From: Bacillota bacterium
GTDB lineage: Bacteria > Bacillota > Limnochordia > Darwinibacteriales > DTU012
Length of the DNA: 45,909 nt
Direction: 5' to 3'
Assembly: GCA_012520795.1 (NCBI GenBank)
Contig: JAAYNP010000011.1
Span: 1-45,909, forward strand
This document shows, in pieces, positions 24,727 through 33,182 of this stretch. The translations under genes and the position numbers were made by a program. The notes beneath the pieces were generated by a model. It worked only from the letters and a program-made list of their open reading frames with translations. It made no database searches and had not been told where the DNA came from. Within the stretch, counting starts at the first letter, position 1. Every line of letters starts with the position of its first letter.

Positions 24727-26910
24727 GTGGCCAGGCATAGAGCCTTTGTGATCTTGATAATAACAGTTGCGCTTATGTCGGCAGCGGCTGGTCTTGTGTG
24801 TGCGGCGGCACCTTACGACAGCTACCTGTTTAACTTCTGGGGTGACAAAGCGCCAGCACCTCAAGCGTATATTCCGGTGGGCTTGGTTGACGGCCAATCC
24901 GTGGGCACCGGCCCGTTCAGGCGGCCCCAGGATATGGCTATCGGGCCGGACATGCGGGTTTATATTGCCGATTCAGGAAACAGCCGGATTATCCGCTTAT
25001 CGCCGGAACTCGAGTTTGAACTGGAGATCAAGTCATTTGTAAATGACGGCCAAAATGATTCATTTCGCAATCCCAGCGGGCTTACGGTCACTGACGAAGG
25101 AGAGCTGTATATTGCAGATACGGATAACGGCAGATTAGTGGTTATGGACAAGGACGGGAATCTGATCCGGATTATCGGTGAACCCGAGTCGTCTGACCGG
25201 GCTTTGATCAAGGATGATTACATCTACCGTCCCCTCAAGGTCGAAGTCGATCCTCTAGGCAGGATTTACGTTTTGGCAGCCAATGTCTATGAGGGGATTT
25301 TCCAGTTTGATAGTGATGGTTCGTTCCACGGGTTCATCGGTGCCCCGAGGGTGAAGGCCTCGCTCGCTGACATTTTTTGGATGAGAATAGCCACCGAAGA
25401 GCAGCGGGCCCAATTTCAACTGCTGCTGCCCATTGAATATGCCAACATGGGAATCAGTACAGATGGGATGCTGTATGCCGTACTTCGGGAAACAGCTGTG
25501 AACAAGAATCATGAAATCGTTAAAAAGCTAAACCCTGCGGGTTCGGATATCATGAGCCGGTTTGGGCAGCTGCCCATCATTGGCGACATTCAGGTTTCCG
25601 GCAGCGATTTTGTTGCCGATTCTGCATTTGTTGATGTCCTTGGCAGGGATTACGGCATGTTCAGCGTTCTCGATGCCACCCGGGGCAGGGTTTTCACATA
25701 TGACGGCAACGGCAGCTTGTTGTATGTTTTTGGCGGCATCGGGGATCTGTTGGGGCGGTTCCGCAACCCGGTGGCTTTAGGAGAGATCGGCAATAAGCTT
25801 GTTGTGCTGGACAACCGCGGCTTGACTCTCTTCGAGCCCACTGTCTATGCTCAGGCAATTCATGAAGCCATTCAGAATTACGACGGCGGTTTCTATAAAG
25901 AAGCGGCAGAAATGTGGCAAAAGGTTCTGGATCAGAACCCAGGGTTTGAAATAGCTTATAACTGGATCGCTACCACTGCCGTATTGGAGCAGGATTATGG
26001 CACTGCACTCGCCTATTACCGCCTAGGGCAAGACCGGTCCGGGTATTCGCAGGTTTTCTCGAAGCTGCGCCAGCAGTTTGTCAGTGATTACATCACCTGG
26101 ATCATGCTTGGTGTATTTGCCCTCTTCATATTCTTGTTTGTCGGGCCGAGGCTGAGAATCAGCGAGAGAATCAGCAGGCGGTTGGGCCTTGCAGATAACC
26201 CCAGAATCCTGGCGGAGCTGAGCGCTCATCTGGATGCCATGCCAAATGGGGCTGTGCCAAAGCGGAAAAAACGCGAATTTTTCGTCCGCAAATTGATTGA
26301 CAGCGTGCTCTACTCTTTGCATGTAATCTTTCATCCTTTCGATGGGTTTTGGGATCTGAAACACGAGCGGAGAGGGACTTTTGCTGCGGCCAATGTTTTG
26401 CTGGCATTGACGATCTTCACCTATGTTGTCATCCGTCAATACACCGCGTTTCCATTTAACTACCTGAAAGTGTCTGAAATCAGCCTTGTCTCCGATACCA
26501 TCGGTATTCTGGTGCCGTTCTTGCTCTGGGTTGGAGTGAATTGGGCCTTCACCACACTGATGGAAGGCAAAGGCACTGCGAAAGAGATTTATATCATGTC
26601 AGCCTACGCTCTCACTCCCATTATTATTTTGAATCTCCCGGCAACGTTGGCAAGCCACATGTTGATCGAGGCTGAAGGCAGTCTGCTGACATTGGTCCGT
26701 GCCATTTCGGTGATCTGGGCCTTAATGCTGCTGCTATTGGGCACCATGATTTTGCATGAATATACCATGGCCAAGACTCTGGTCACAGCGGTGTTGATTG
26801 TGTGCGGGATTGCTGCGGCATTGTTTGTTGGGCTTTTGTTTACCAGTGTGATTGATCATATCAGCCGTTTTGTTTTGACGATCTATTCCGAGCTTAGATA
26901 TAGGTTGTAG
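24727..26910 (+). CDS. Secreted/membrane NHL-repeat, TPR and YIP1-domain protein
   Basis: 727 residues from GTG 24727 (GAGGTG 6 nt upstream). A signal peptide (about 1-28, ending AGLVCAAA) leads into an NHL beta-propeller (about 55-380) with repeats such as DMAIGPDMRVYIADSGNSRIIRL and GLTVTDEGELYIADTDNGRLVV. A TPR-like pair (about 382-440, GFYKEAAEMWQKVLDQNPG) follows, then a helix near 450-470. A basic cytoplasmic segment leads to a YIP1-type domain of five helices (about 530-727), including YALTPIIILNLPATL. The propeller would lie outside and YIP1 in the membrane. It is the first gene of a cluster with a DUF5696 protein and a sugar-type ABC transporter. The function is unknown. Confidence 0.85.
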   Translation: MARHRAFVILIITVALMSAAAGLVCAAAPYDSYLFNFWGDKAPAPQAYIPVGLVDGQSVGTGPFRRPQDMAIGPDMRVYIADSGNSRIIRLSPELEFELEIKSFVNDGQNDSFRNPSGLTVTDEGELYIADTDNGRLVVMDKDGNLIRIIGEPESSDRALIKDDYIYRPLKVEVDPLGRIYVLAANVYEGIFQFDSDGSFHGFIGAPRVKASLADIFWMRIATEEQRAQFQLLLPIEYANMGISTDGMLYAVLRETAVNKNHEIVKKLNPAGSDIMSRFGQLPIIGDIQVSGSDFVADSAFVDVLGRDYGMFSVLDATRGRVFTYDGNGSLLYVFGGIGDLLGRFRNPVALGEIGNKLVVLDNRGLTLFEPTVYAQAIHEAIQNYDGGFYKEAAEMWQKVLDQNPGFEIAYNWIATTAVLEQDYGTALAYYRLGQDRSGYSQVFSKLRQQFVSDYITWIMLGVFALFIFLFVGPRLRISERISRRLGLADNPRILAELSAHLDAMPNGAVPKRKKREFFVRKLIDSVLYSLHVIFHPFDGFWDLKHERRGTFAAANVLLALTIFTYVVIRQYTAFPFNYLKVSEISLVSDTIGILVPFLLWVGVNWAFTTLMEGKGTAKEIYIMSAYALTPIIILNLPATLASHMLIEAEGSLLTLVRAISVIWALMLLLLGTMILHEYTMAKTLVTAVLIVCGIAAALFVGLLFTSVIDHISRFVLTIYSELRYRL

Positions 26911-26938
26911 CGGATGTATGGGAACTGGAGGGAATAAC

Positions 26939-29737
26939 GTGCGATTAAAATCTTGTTTAGGGACGCAGTTGTATCTATGCCTGTTTTTGTTCCTGTCCTC
27001 CATTTTCTGCCTGGCTGCTGCTATGGAGCCGGTGGCGGAAGCAAACATGCCGGCGGGCTATGCTTTGGTTGCCGAAAACGAGCACCTGCAATTATACCTT
27101 AATGAAAATACTACGGAAATAGCTGTGGTTAACCGCGACAGCGGCAGGGTATGGTACAGTAACCCAAACCACGCCAAAGCACAAGAGCAGATTTTGATTG
27201 AGTACTACACACCCCGGGATGACCAACGTACCATGAACAACCGGGCTGATAGTGTCGCCCACGGTCAATTTGAGATTACACCACTTGAGGGCGGGGTGAA
27301 GATTGTTTACATTCTGGGCGAAGAGTGGACTGACGAGGATTACCTGCCGGTGTTTATCGCTGAAGAACGCTTTAATGAGGCGATTCTTTCCAAAATAGAG
27401 AATCAGAAGGACAGAGATTTTGTCCGCAATAACTACGTGCGTTTCTCCTTGGAGAAAATGCCCGAGGGATATGAACGTGTTGTCATCACCAATCTCAACA
27501 AGGATGCTTTGTTTGGTGAATACACCATCATGGCAGAGACGAACGTGTCGGGCCGGCAAAAGGCTGATTTTATCCGCCATGTATTGATCCAGATTTTGGC
27601 CTGTCGCAATGATGTTGGATCGTTAACCCAAATTAGGCCGGATATGGTTGCCCAGTTTATCGACAATCCCACCTATGTGCGGAAACCAAACATGCTTCCA
27701 TGGGATCTGGAGGATATGGCGGAGATCATCAAAGCGGCAGGCTATACACCGTTTGACAAACAAGAAGACAACGCTGCCTACAATCTGGAATTGCCGGAGC
27801 GAAAGGTGGAGAACTTTACAATTCCCATTGAATACTGCCTGGATGAGGACAGTCTGGTGGTGCGAGTCCCCATGGATGAGGTGAAGTATCCGAAGGATGC
27901 CTATACCAGCGATGTTTGGGGATTGCGCGGCGTACACTGGACTGTTATTCAAGATGAGCAGTTGATGGATGCTTTTGGCGGCATCGGCGGCGGAGGCCAG
28001 GTCACTTTTCCGCTCCATGCCATCAATGTGCTGCCCTATTTCGGTGCTCCGGGCGAGGCTGAACCGGGTTACATTCTGATCCCCGACGGTTCAGGCGCCT
28101 TGATTAGTCTATCCGGAGATCGTGTGCGCCAGACCGAGGATTTAACGCTCCAGCACCGCTTATACGGTGAGAATTTGTCAAATCTCAGTACAGCCACTGA
28201 CATTCAATCTGAGCTCGAGCTGCGCCGCCATTTTCAACCGCAGCAACTGCCGGTATTTGGCATGAAGCGCGGTGATGCCGGATTCTTGGGCATCATTGAA
28301 AAGGGAGATGCCGTCGCCAGCATCGTGGTCAAGACAGCCGGAAGGGTCAACCCCGTTGACACCGTTTACCCCCACTTCAACGTGATGCCAGTGGGTTCAG
28401 TCCAATTGGCAGTAAGCTCCAGGGGCGGTGGCGGCGCAAACATTAACACCTATCAGCAGCGGTTGGTAAACTCGGACCTCCAGATTCGCTATCTGTTCCT
28501 GGAAGGGGAAGATGCAGGCTATGCCGGGATGGCCCGTCTGTATCAGCAATACCTAATTGACCGGTACGGATTGGAACGGGTGAAACCGGAACCGGGTATT
28601 CCCTTTTATCTGGAATTGATCGGTGCCGTCCACCTTAAACAGCCGATCTTGGGCATTCCCCGGGACGTGGTCAAGCCGTTGACAACGTTTGCGCAAGCGG
28701 AGGCCATTATGGATGAGCTGATCGACAGCGGTGTCGGCAGCATCAAGCTGCGGTACACCGGATGGCTGTCAGGAGGGGTGGAGCACATCTATCCCAGCCG
28801 GGTCCGGGTGGAAAAGACTTTGGGAGGCCGCAGTGGGCTATTGGGCTTGGCATCATCGCTTCAGAGCAGGGGAGTGGAACTTTACCCTGATGTGACCCAA
28901 ACATTGGCACCCAGGAACCTTTTGGGCGATGGTTTCAGTTCCCAAAATGACGCGGCCTACTCGCTAAACAAGCATTTTGTGCAAAGGCAGCTCAATACTG
29001 GTACCAACACCTGGGTTGTATCGCCTCGAGCTTTTGCGAAGCAGGTTGATGGTTTTCTCAAAGACTACGAGAGGTATCAGATTGGGGCTTTGTCTCTGCG
29101 GGACTTGGGTACGGTGTTGAACGCGGATTTTCAGGAAAAGGATCAGCTGCTCATTGATCGGGAACAAGCGAAATTGATCACCATTGAGCAGATTGAAAAA
29201 CTGAACCGGAATCTTTCTCTGATGATGAACGGAGCAAACGTGTACGGCTTGGTGCATGCAGATCATGTCCTGAATATGCCCACCAGTTCCAGTGGGTTTG
29301 TGATTGCCGACCGGGAAGTGCCGTTCTACCAATTGGTTGCCCGGGGATATGTCAATTATGCCGGTTCAGCGTTGAACTATGCCATAGATTTCCGGGAGGC
29401 TCTGCTGAAAACATTGGAAACCGGTGCCAATCCGTATTTCATCTGGTCATATGAGGATTCGTCAATTCTAAAAGACACGCCATTTCAATACCTGCTGTCA
29501 ATCAATTACCAGACTTGGCTCGAAACGGCAATTGAGTATTACCATGAAGTGAATCAAGTGCTTGCGCCATTACAGGGGCAAACCATAGTGGATCACAGGC
29601 AGTTGGCGGATCGGGTTTATGAAACTACATTTGAAGGCGGGATGCGGATTATCGTCAACTATAACAGTGAACCAGTCCAGATTGGTGATTTGCATATTGA
29701 GGCCAAAGGTTATCTTGTAACGGGGGGAGAGCAATGA
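26939..29737 (+). CDS. Large secreted DUF5696 protein, glycoside-hydrolase-like
   Basis: 932 residues from GTG 26939, with GGAGGG 6 nt upstream. The N-terminal signal peptide is about residues 1-28. A beta-rich N-terminal half opens with ENEHLQLYLNENTTEIAVVNRDSGRVWYSNP, as in mutarotase-like domains preceding TIM barrels. Next come the ILIPDGSGALISL motif and a likely barrel (about 530-840) with strand-like segments such as GSIKLRYTGWLSGG, GVELYPDVTQ and GANVYGLVHADHVLNMP. A small C-terminal beta domain (ending GGMRIIVNYNSEP) closes the protein. I infer a carbohydrate-active enzyme, but no established catalytic pair can be named. The stop overlaps the MalF-like permease start by 4 nt. Confidence 0.82.
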   Translation: MRLKSCLGTQLYLCLFLFLSSIFCLAAAMEPVAEANMPAGYALVAENEHLQLYLNENTTEIAVVNRDSGRVWYSNPNHAKAQEQILIEYYTPRDDQRTMNNRADSVAHGQFEITPLEGGVKIVYILGEEWTDEDYLPVFIAEERFNEAILSKIENQKDRDFVRNNYVRFSLEKMPEGYERVVITNLNKDALFGEYTIMAETNVSGRQKADFIRHVLIQILACRNDVGSLTQIRPDMVAQFIDNPTYVRKPNMLPWDLEDMAEIIKAAGYTPFDKQEDNAAYNLELPERKVENFTIPIEYCLDEDSLVVRVPMDEVKYPKDAYTSDVWGLRGVHWTVIQDEQLMDAFGGIGGGGQVTFPLHAINVLPYFGAPGEAEPGYILIPDGSGALISLSGDRVRQTEDLTLQHRLYGENLSNLSTATDIQSELELRRHFQPQQLPVFGMKRGDAGFLGIIEKGDAVASIVVKTAGRVNPVDTVYPHFNVMPVGSVQLAVSSRGGGGANINTYQQRLVNSDLQIRYLFLEGEDAGYAGMARLYQQYLIDRYGLERVKPEPGIPFYLELIGAVHLKQPILGIPRDVVKPLTTFAQAEAIMDELIDSGVGSIKLRYTGWLSGGVEHIYPSRVRVEKTLGGRSGLLGLASSLQSRGVELYPDVTQTLAPRNLLGDGFSSQNDAAYSLNKHFVQRQLNTGTNTWVVSPRAFAKQVDGFLKDYERYQIGALSLRDLGTVLNADFQEKDQLLIDREQAKLITIEQIEKLNRNLSLMMNGANVYGLVHADHVLNMPTSSSGFVIADREVPFYQLVARGYVNYAGSALNYAIDFREALLKTLETGANPYFIWSYEDSSILKDTPFQYLLSINYQTWLETAIEYYHEVNQVLAPLQGQTIVDHRQLADRVYETTFEGGMRIIVNYNSEPVQIGDLHIEAKGYLVTGGEQ

Positions 29738-30651
29738 AAAAGCATCAACCGAGGAGGCGGTTGTTTTCGCTGACCCTGCGGCAGCAGAACATCGCAGCAG
29801 GCTATCTGTTCTCACTGCCTTTCATCCTGGGGTTCGTGTTTGTGTTCTTATATCCCACGATTCTGTCGGCTGTATTCAGCCTTAACGAGCTGGTGATCAC
29901 CAAAACAGGATACGCATTGAAATATGTCGGCTTTGAAAACTACCGCCATGTCTTTCAGGTTCACCCCACGTTCATCAGGGATTTGACTGAAACAACCATC
30001 AATATGCTTTCTCAGGTCTTTTGGGTTCTAGTTTTCAGTTTCTTTGCAGCCATTGTCCTCAACCAGAAATTCCGGGGCAGGTTGATAGCCAGGGCAATAC
30101 TGTTTCTGCCGATTATCATGGCTTCAGGCATCATTCTCAAAATTGAAGCCCGTGATTATATGACGGGGATACTGGAATATGGAATGGAATCTGTGTCCAC
30201 ATTCCTGGTTACACCGGCGCTGAGTGTCTATCTTTCCAAATTTCAGCTGCCTGATGCTTTGATTGAAAATATACTTGCCGCCATTGAGTCCTTGCCCAAC
30301 ATCATTAGAAGCTCAGGAATCCAGATTCTGGTTTTGCTCGCAGGCCTCCAGGCGATTCCCAGCTCTTTGTATGAAGCGTCCGAAGTGGAAGGAGCCACCG
30401 CTTGGGAAAATTTCTGGTTGATTACATTACCCATGGTAAGCCCTTTGATTTTGACCAACATCATCTATACAATCGTAGACTACTTCACCTCACCATCCAA
30501 TTTGATTGTGACCAATATCCGGGCGGCTGCTTTTGGAACCTTAGGATATGGTGTTGGTTCGGCCATGTCCTGGGTGTATTTCGGTGTAATAGGGACTATT
30601 CTGGCGATAACGTTTTTAATCTTTTCCCGTTTCGTGTTCTATCATGAGTAA
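29734..30651 (+). CDS. Carbohydrate-type ABC permease, MalF/UgpA-like
   Basis: 305 residues with six helices. The N-terminal RQQNIAAGYLFSLPFILGFVFVFLYP opening is typical of MalF/LacF-like permeases. The EAA loop reads LYEASEVEGATAWENFWLITLPMVSPLI (about 209-236). An extra stretch between helices 3 and 5 (about 130-195) is longer than in standard sugar permeases. The start overlaps the DUF5696 gene by ATGA, so synthesis of the two is coupled. With the next permease it forms the membrane channel of an importer. Confidence 0.93.
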   Translation: MKKHQPRRRLFSLTLRQQNIAAGYLFSLPFILGFVFVFLYPTILSAVFSLNELVITKTGYALKYVGFENYRHVFQVHPTFIRDLTETTINMLSQVFWVLVFSFFAAIVLNQKFRGRLIARAILFLPIIMASGIILKIEARDYMTGILEYGMESVSTFLVTPALSVYLSKFQLPDALIENILAAIESLPNIIRSSGIQILVLLAGLQAIPSSLYEASEVEGATAWENFWLITLPMVSPLILTNIIYTIVDYFTSPSNLIVTNIRAAAFGTLGYGVGSAMSWVYFGVIGTILAITFLIFSRFVFYHE

Positions 30652-30673
30652 TTTGGCAAAGGAGGGGTGAGGA

Positions 30674-31603
30674 ATGGCTGCAGCCCAACACAAAAGATAT
30701 TGGAAAAGAAACTTGCCAGGTTATGGATGGTCCCTGGTCCGGGCGGTGATCTTGATCGGTGTGTGTTATATTGTTATCTTTCCGATTCTCACCAAGATCG
30801 CATCTTCTTTCATGTCCCGCAATGATTTGTGGGATACGACAGTAGTCTGGATTCCCCGCTATCCTACATTGCGCAATTACGAATTGGCATGGCAGTATAT
30901 GAATTATCCCCGTGCCTTTTGGACTTCAGTCAAGTTATCGTTTATTGTCAGTGCTCTGCAGCTTGCCTCCAGTACACTGGTAGGCTACGGCATTGCCAGG
31001 TTCCACTTCAAAGGTGCCAAATTACTGTTCACACTGGCGATAGTCACTTTGATTGTGCCCCCGGAGTTGTTTATCATTCCTTTATTTTTAAATTTCCGCT
31101 ACTTTGACTTGCTCGGCCTGCTGCCGGCTAAGCTGGATTTGATCAATACTGTTTGGCCGGCGGTGATCATGGCTGCTACGTGTACCGGGCCCCGCAACAG
31201 CTTGTTCATCTATATTATGAGGCAGTATTTCAAGGGAATGCCCCGGGATTTGGAGGAGGCCGCCTATGTGGACGGGGCCGGTTCTTTCCGGACTTTCTAT
31301 AGAATTATGCTGCCGGCTGCCGTTCCGGCGATGGTGACCGTATTCCTGTTCGCATTTGTCTGGCAGTGGAACGATTATTATATGACTCAGATGTTTTACA
31401 GCAGTGCAACTACCCTGCCGATGATGCTTGACAAATTGCCCAACAGTGTCCTGGGCATGCGCTGGGAGTCATCTTTGCCTGAGACTTCACTGTTGAACAA
31501 TACAGGTAGTTTGCTTTTGATCGCCCCGTTGGTGATTCTCTATATATTCCTGCAGAAATATTTCGTGGAAAGCGTACAGCGTACAGGCATCACTGGGCAA
31601 TAG
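30674..31603 (+). CDS. Carbohydrate-type ABC permease, MalG/UgpE-like
   Basis: 309 residues with six helices. The MalG-type EAA motif DLEEAAYVDGAGSFRTFYRIMLPAAVPAMVTV is clear (about 191-222), followed by FLFAFVWQWNDYY. AAAGGAGGGG lies upstream of the ATG, 22 nt after the MalF-like gene. No ATPase gene follows, so the pair presumably uses a shared MsmK-type ATPase encoded elsewhere. Confidence 0.95.
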   Translation: MAAAQHKRYWKRNLPGYGWSLVRAVILIGVCYIVIFPILTKIASSFMSRNDLWDTTVVWIPRYPTLRNYELAWQYMNYPRAFWTSVKLSFIVSALQLASSTLVGYGIARFHFKGAKLLFTLAIVTLIVPPELFIIPLFLNFRYFDLLGLLPAKLDLINTVWPAVIMAATCTGPRNSLFIYIMRQYFKGMPRDLEEAAYVDGAGSFRTFYRIMLPAAVPAMVTVFLFAFVWQWNDYYMTQMFYSSATTLPMMLDKLPNSVLGMRWESSLPETSLLNNTGSLLLIAPLVILYIFLQKYFVESVQRTGITGQ

Positions 31604-31637
31604 ACAGTTGTGCGGTACGTCATTAGGTATCATTTTG

Positions 31638-31665
31638 TTGACCAAGAAGAATTGCTGACTATACT
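31638..31665 (+). promoter_or_regulatory. Internal promoter before the binding-protein gene
   Basis: TTGACC (31638-31643), a 16-nt spacer, then TATACT (31660-31665), 82 nt before the substrate-binding protein ATG. It would allow the binding protein to be made in excess over the permeases. Confidence 0.65.
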
Positions 31666-31747
31666 GATTAGGGGGTGGGAGTTTCAAAGGTTTTGTTATT
31701 CTGTTCATGAGCAGAAAACACTACTATAGGATTAGAGGAGGTCTACG

Positions 31748-33067
31748 ATGAAAAGGCTGTTGGTAATTGGTCTGGTTTTGGTGTTGGTTCTGCCTGTGGG
31801 GACAGCCTTTGCTCAAGATTATGTCCCAAGCCCAGGTGTTTTGAGCCCAGATCAAGTTGATTTTGGTGGAGCAATCATCACCTTTGTCGGCGGAGTTGAT
31901 GAGAGTCACTTTGGTGATGACACAGCCAAGGCAGGGCGCCTGCAGGAGGCAATGGAGCTGTTTAATATTGGTGGGTTTGTGTTTCTGTACCGGCCAAGTG
32001 TCGATATTTCCATGGCCAGAATCATGACCGGTGAAGCAACTCACGACATCATCCACAGAGACTGGCGCGATGAATACTTCAGCATGGCCGGTTTTGATAT
32101 GTTGGTGCCGCTGAATGATATCCTGCCTGATGAATATTTCGATTATCTCTTCCCGACTGACCAAAAGGTGCACACCGAAATCCTTGCCATTCGGGGCAAC
32201 ATCTATTCCTTCGGCCATCAGTATGGGAGCAATTGGCGCCCGACCGCTATGGTGTACAACAAGAGCATGCTGGAACGGGAAGGCCAGCCGGATATCTATG
32301 ATTTGTGGAAGAACTCAGTCTGGACATGGGAAGATGCCGAAAGGATCGCCATTGATGTTACCAGAGATACCGATGGTGACGGCGAGATTGATCAATGGGG
32401 TTTCGCATGGCGCCGGATTGACTACGCAATCTATATGAACAACGCCCAGTTTATCAAGATCGAACCTGATGGCCGATATCGCTATGGTTGGGCTGATGAA
32501 GAGGCGATCTGGGTATTCGACAAAATTGCCGAGTGGTACCGCGAAGGCTATATTGTACCCAGCAGCCTTGATGGTGACAACAGAATTCAACATGGCACAG
32601 TGGCCATGCAGTTTGGTTCCGACCACGCCGAAAACGGTGGTGTAGCCAACAACGGCGATATTATCGTTTATGCTCCGATTCCAACGGGGCCTCATGCCGA
32701 TCATTATGTCTATCCAGAATGGGCAGTCAAGTTTGCATCAATCCCTGTTACTGCTGTGAATCCCGAAGGGTTGATCGCTGTGCATGACTTCCTGTTCAGG
32801 AAAGACGACCTGGACTTTGACAGCTGGTTGGCTTCCACTATCGTCTCTCGTTATCCAAACCGCGAGTCTGCGGACCACCTGATGTACGCACTGCAGAACT
32901 GGCAAGGCGATGTAGAGTGGGTGAACGGACTGGATAGCCCGGAAGTATCGGTCGGCTGGAGCCAAGACCTTGCTCCGTTGTTCCGGGGTGATGTTGTTCC
33001 CCGTACTCACCTTGAAGCCAAGGCTCCTGTGGCTCAAGCGCAGATCGACGCACTGTTTAACAAATAA
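31748..33067 (+). CDS. Extracellular solute-binding protein of the sugar ABC cluster
   Basis: 439 residues with a cleavable signal peptide (about 1-22, ending TAFA). There is no lipobox cysteine, so the protein is predicted to be soluble rather than a lipoprotein. The body has the family-1 binding-protein pattern: MTGEATHDIIHRDWRDEYFSMAGFDMLVPLNDILPDEYF in lobe one and YSFGHQYGSNWRPTAMVYNKSML at the hinge. A DTDGDGEIDQWG calcium-loop-like motif lies near 200-211. GAGGAGGT precedes the ATG. It would deliver a substrate, probably an oligosaccharide, to the MalF/MalG-like permeases. Confidence 0.92.
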   Translation: MKRLLVIGLVLVLVLPVGTAFAQDYVPSPGVLSPDQVDFGGAIITFVGGVDESHFGDDTAKAGRLQEAMELFNIGGFVFLYRPSVDISMARIMTGEATHDIIHRDWRDEYFSMAGFDMLVPLNDILPDEYFDYLFPTDQKVHTEILAIRGNIYSFGHQYGSNWRPTAMVYNKSMLEREGQPDIYDLWKNSVWTWEDAERIAIDVTRDTDGDGEIDQWGFAWRRIDYAIYMNNAQFIKIEPDGRYRYGWADEEAIWVFDKIAEWYREGYIVPSSLDGDNRIQHGTVAMQFGSDHAENGGVANNGDIIVYAPIPTGPHADHYVYPEWAVKFASIPVTAVNPEGLIAVHDFLFRKDDLDFDSWLASTIVSRYPNRESADHLMYALQNWQGDVEWVNGLDSPEVSVGWSQDLAPLFRGDVVPRTHLEAKAPVAQAQIDALFNK

Positions 33068-33182
33068 CTACAGATCCAGGACTGCAGCAATTGATGCCGC
33101 AACTTGGTCTCAAAGTGCAATGGCTTTATCGGCTGCGGCACAGCCCGGTGATGAAGCCATTGCTTTTTGTTTCCCCGGCGAA

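Noticed and set aside
33068-33182. Possible terminator or small gene after the binding-protein gene
   Set aside because: Only a distant GCCGCA/TGCGGC pair is seen, with no T-tract. Short frames here lack start signals.
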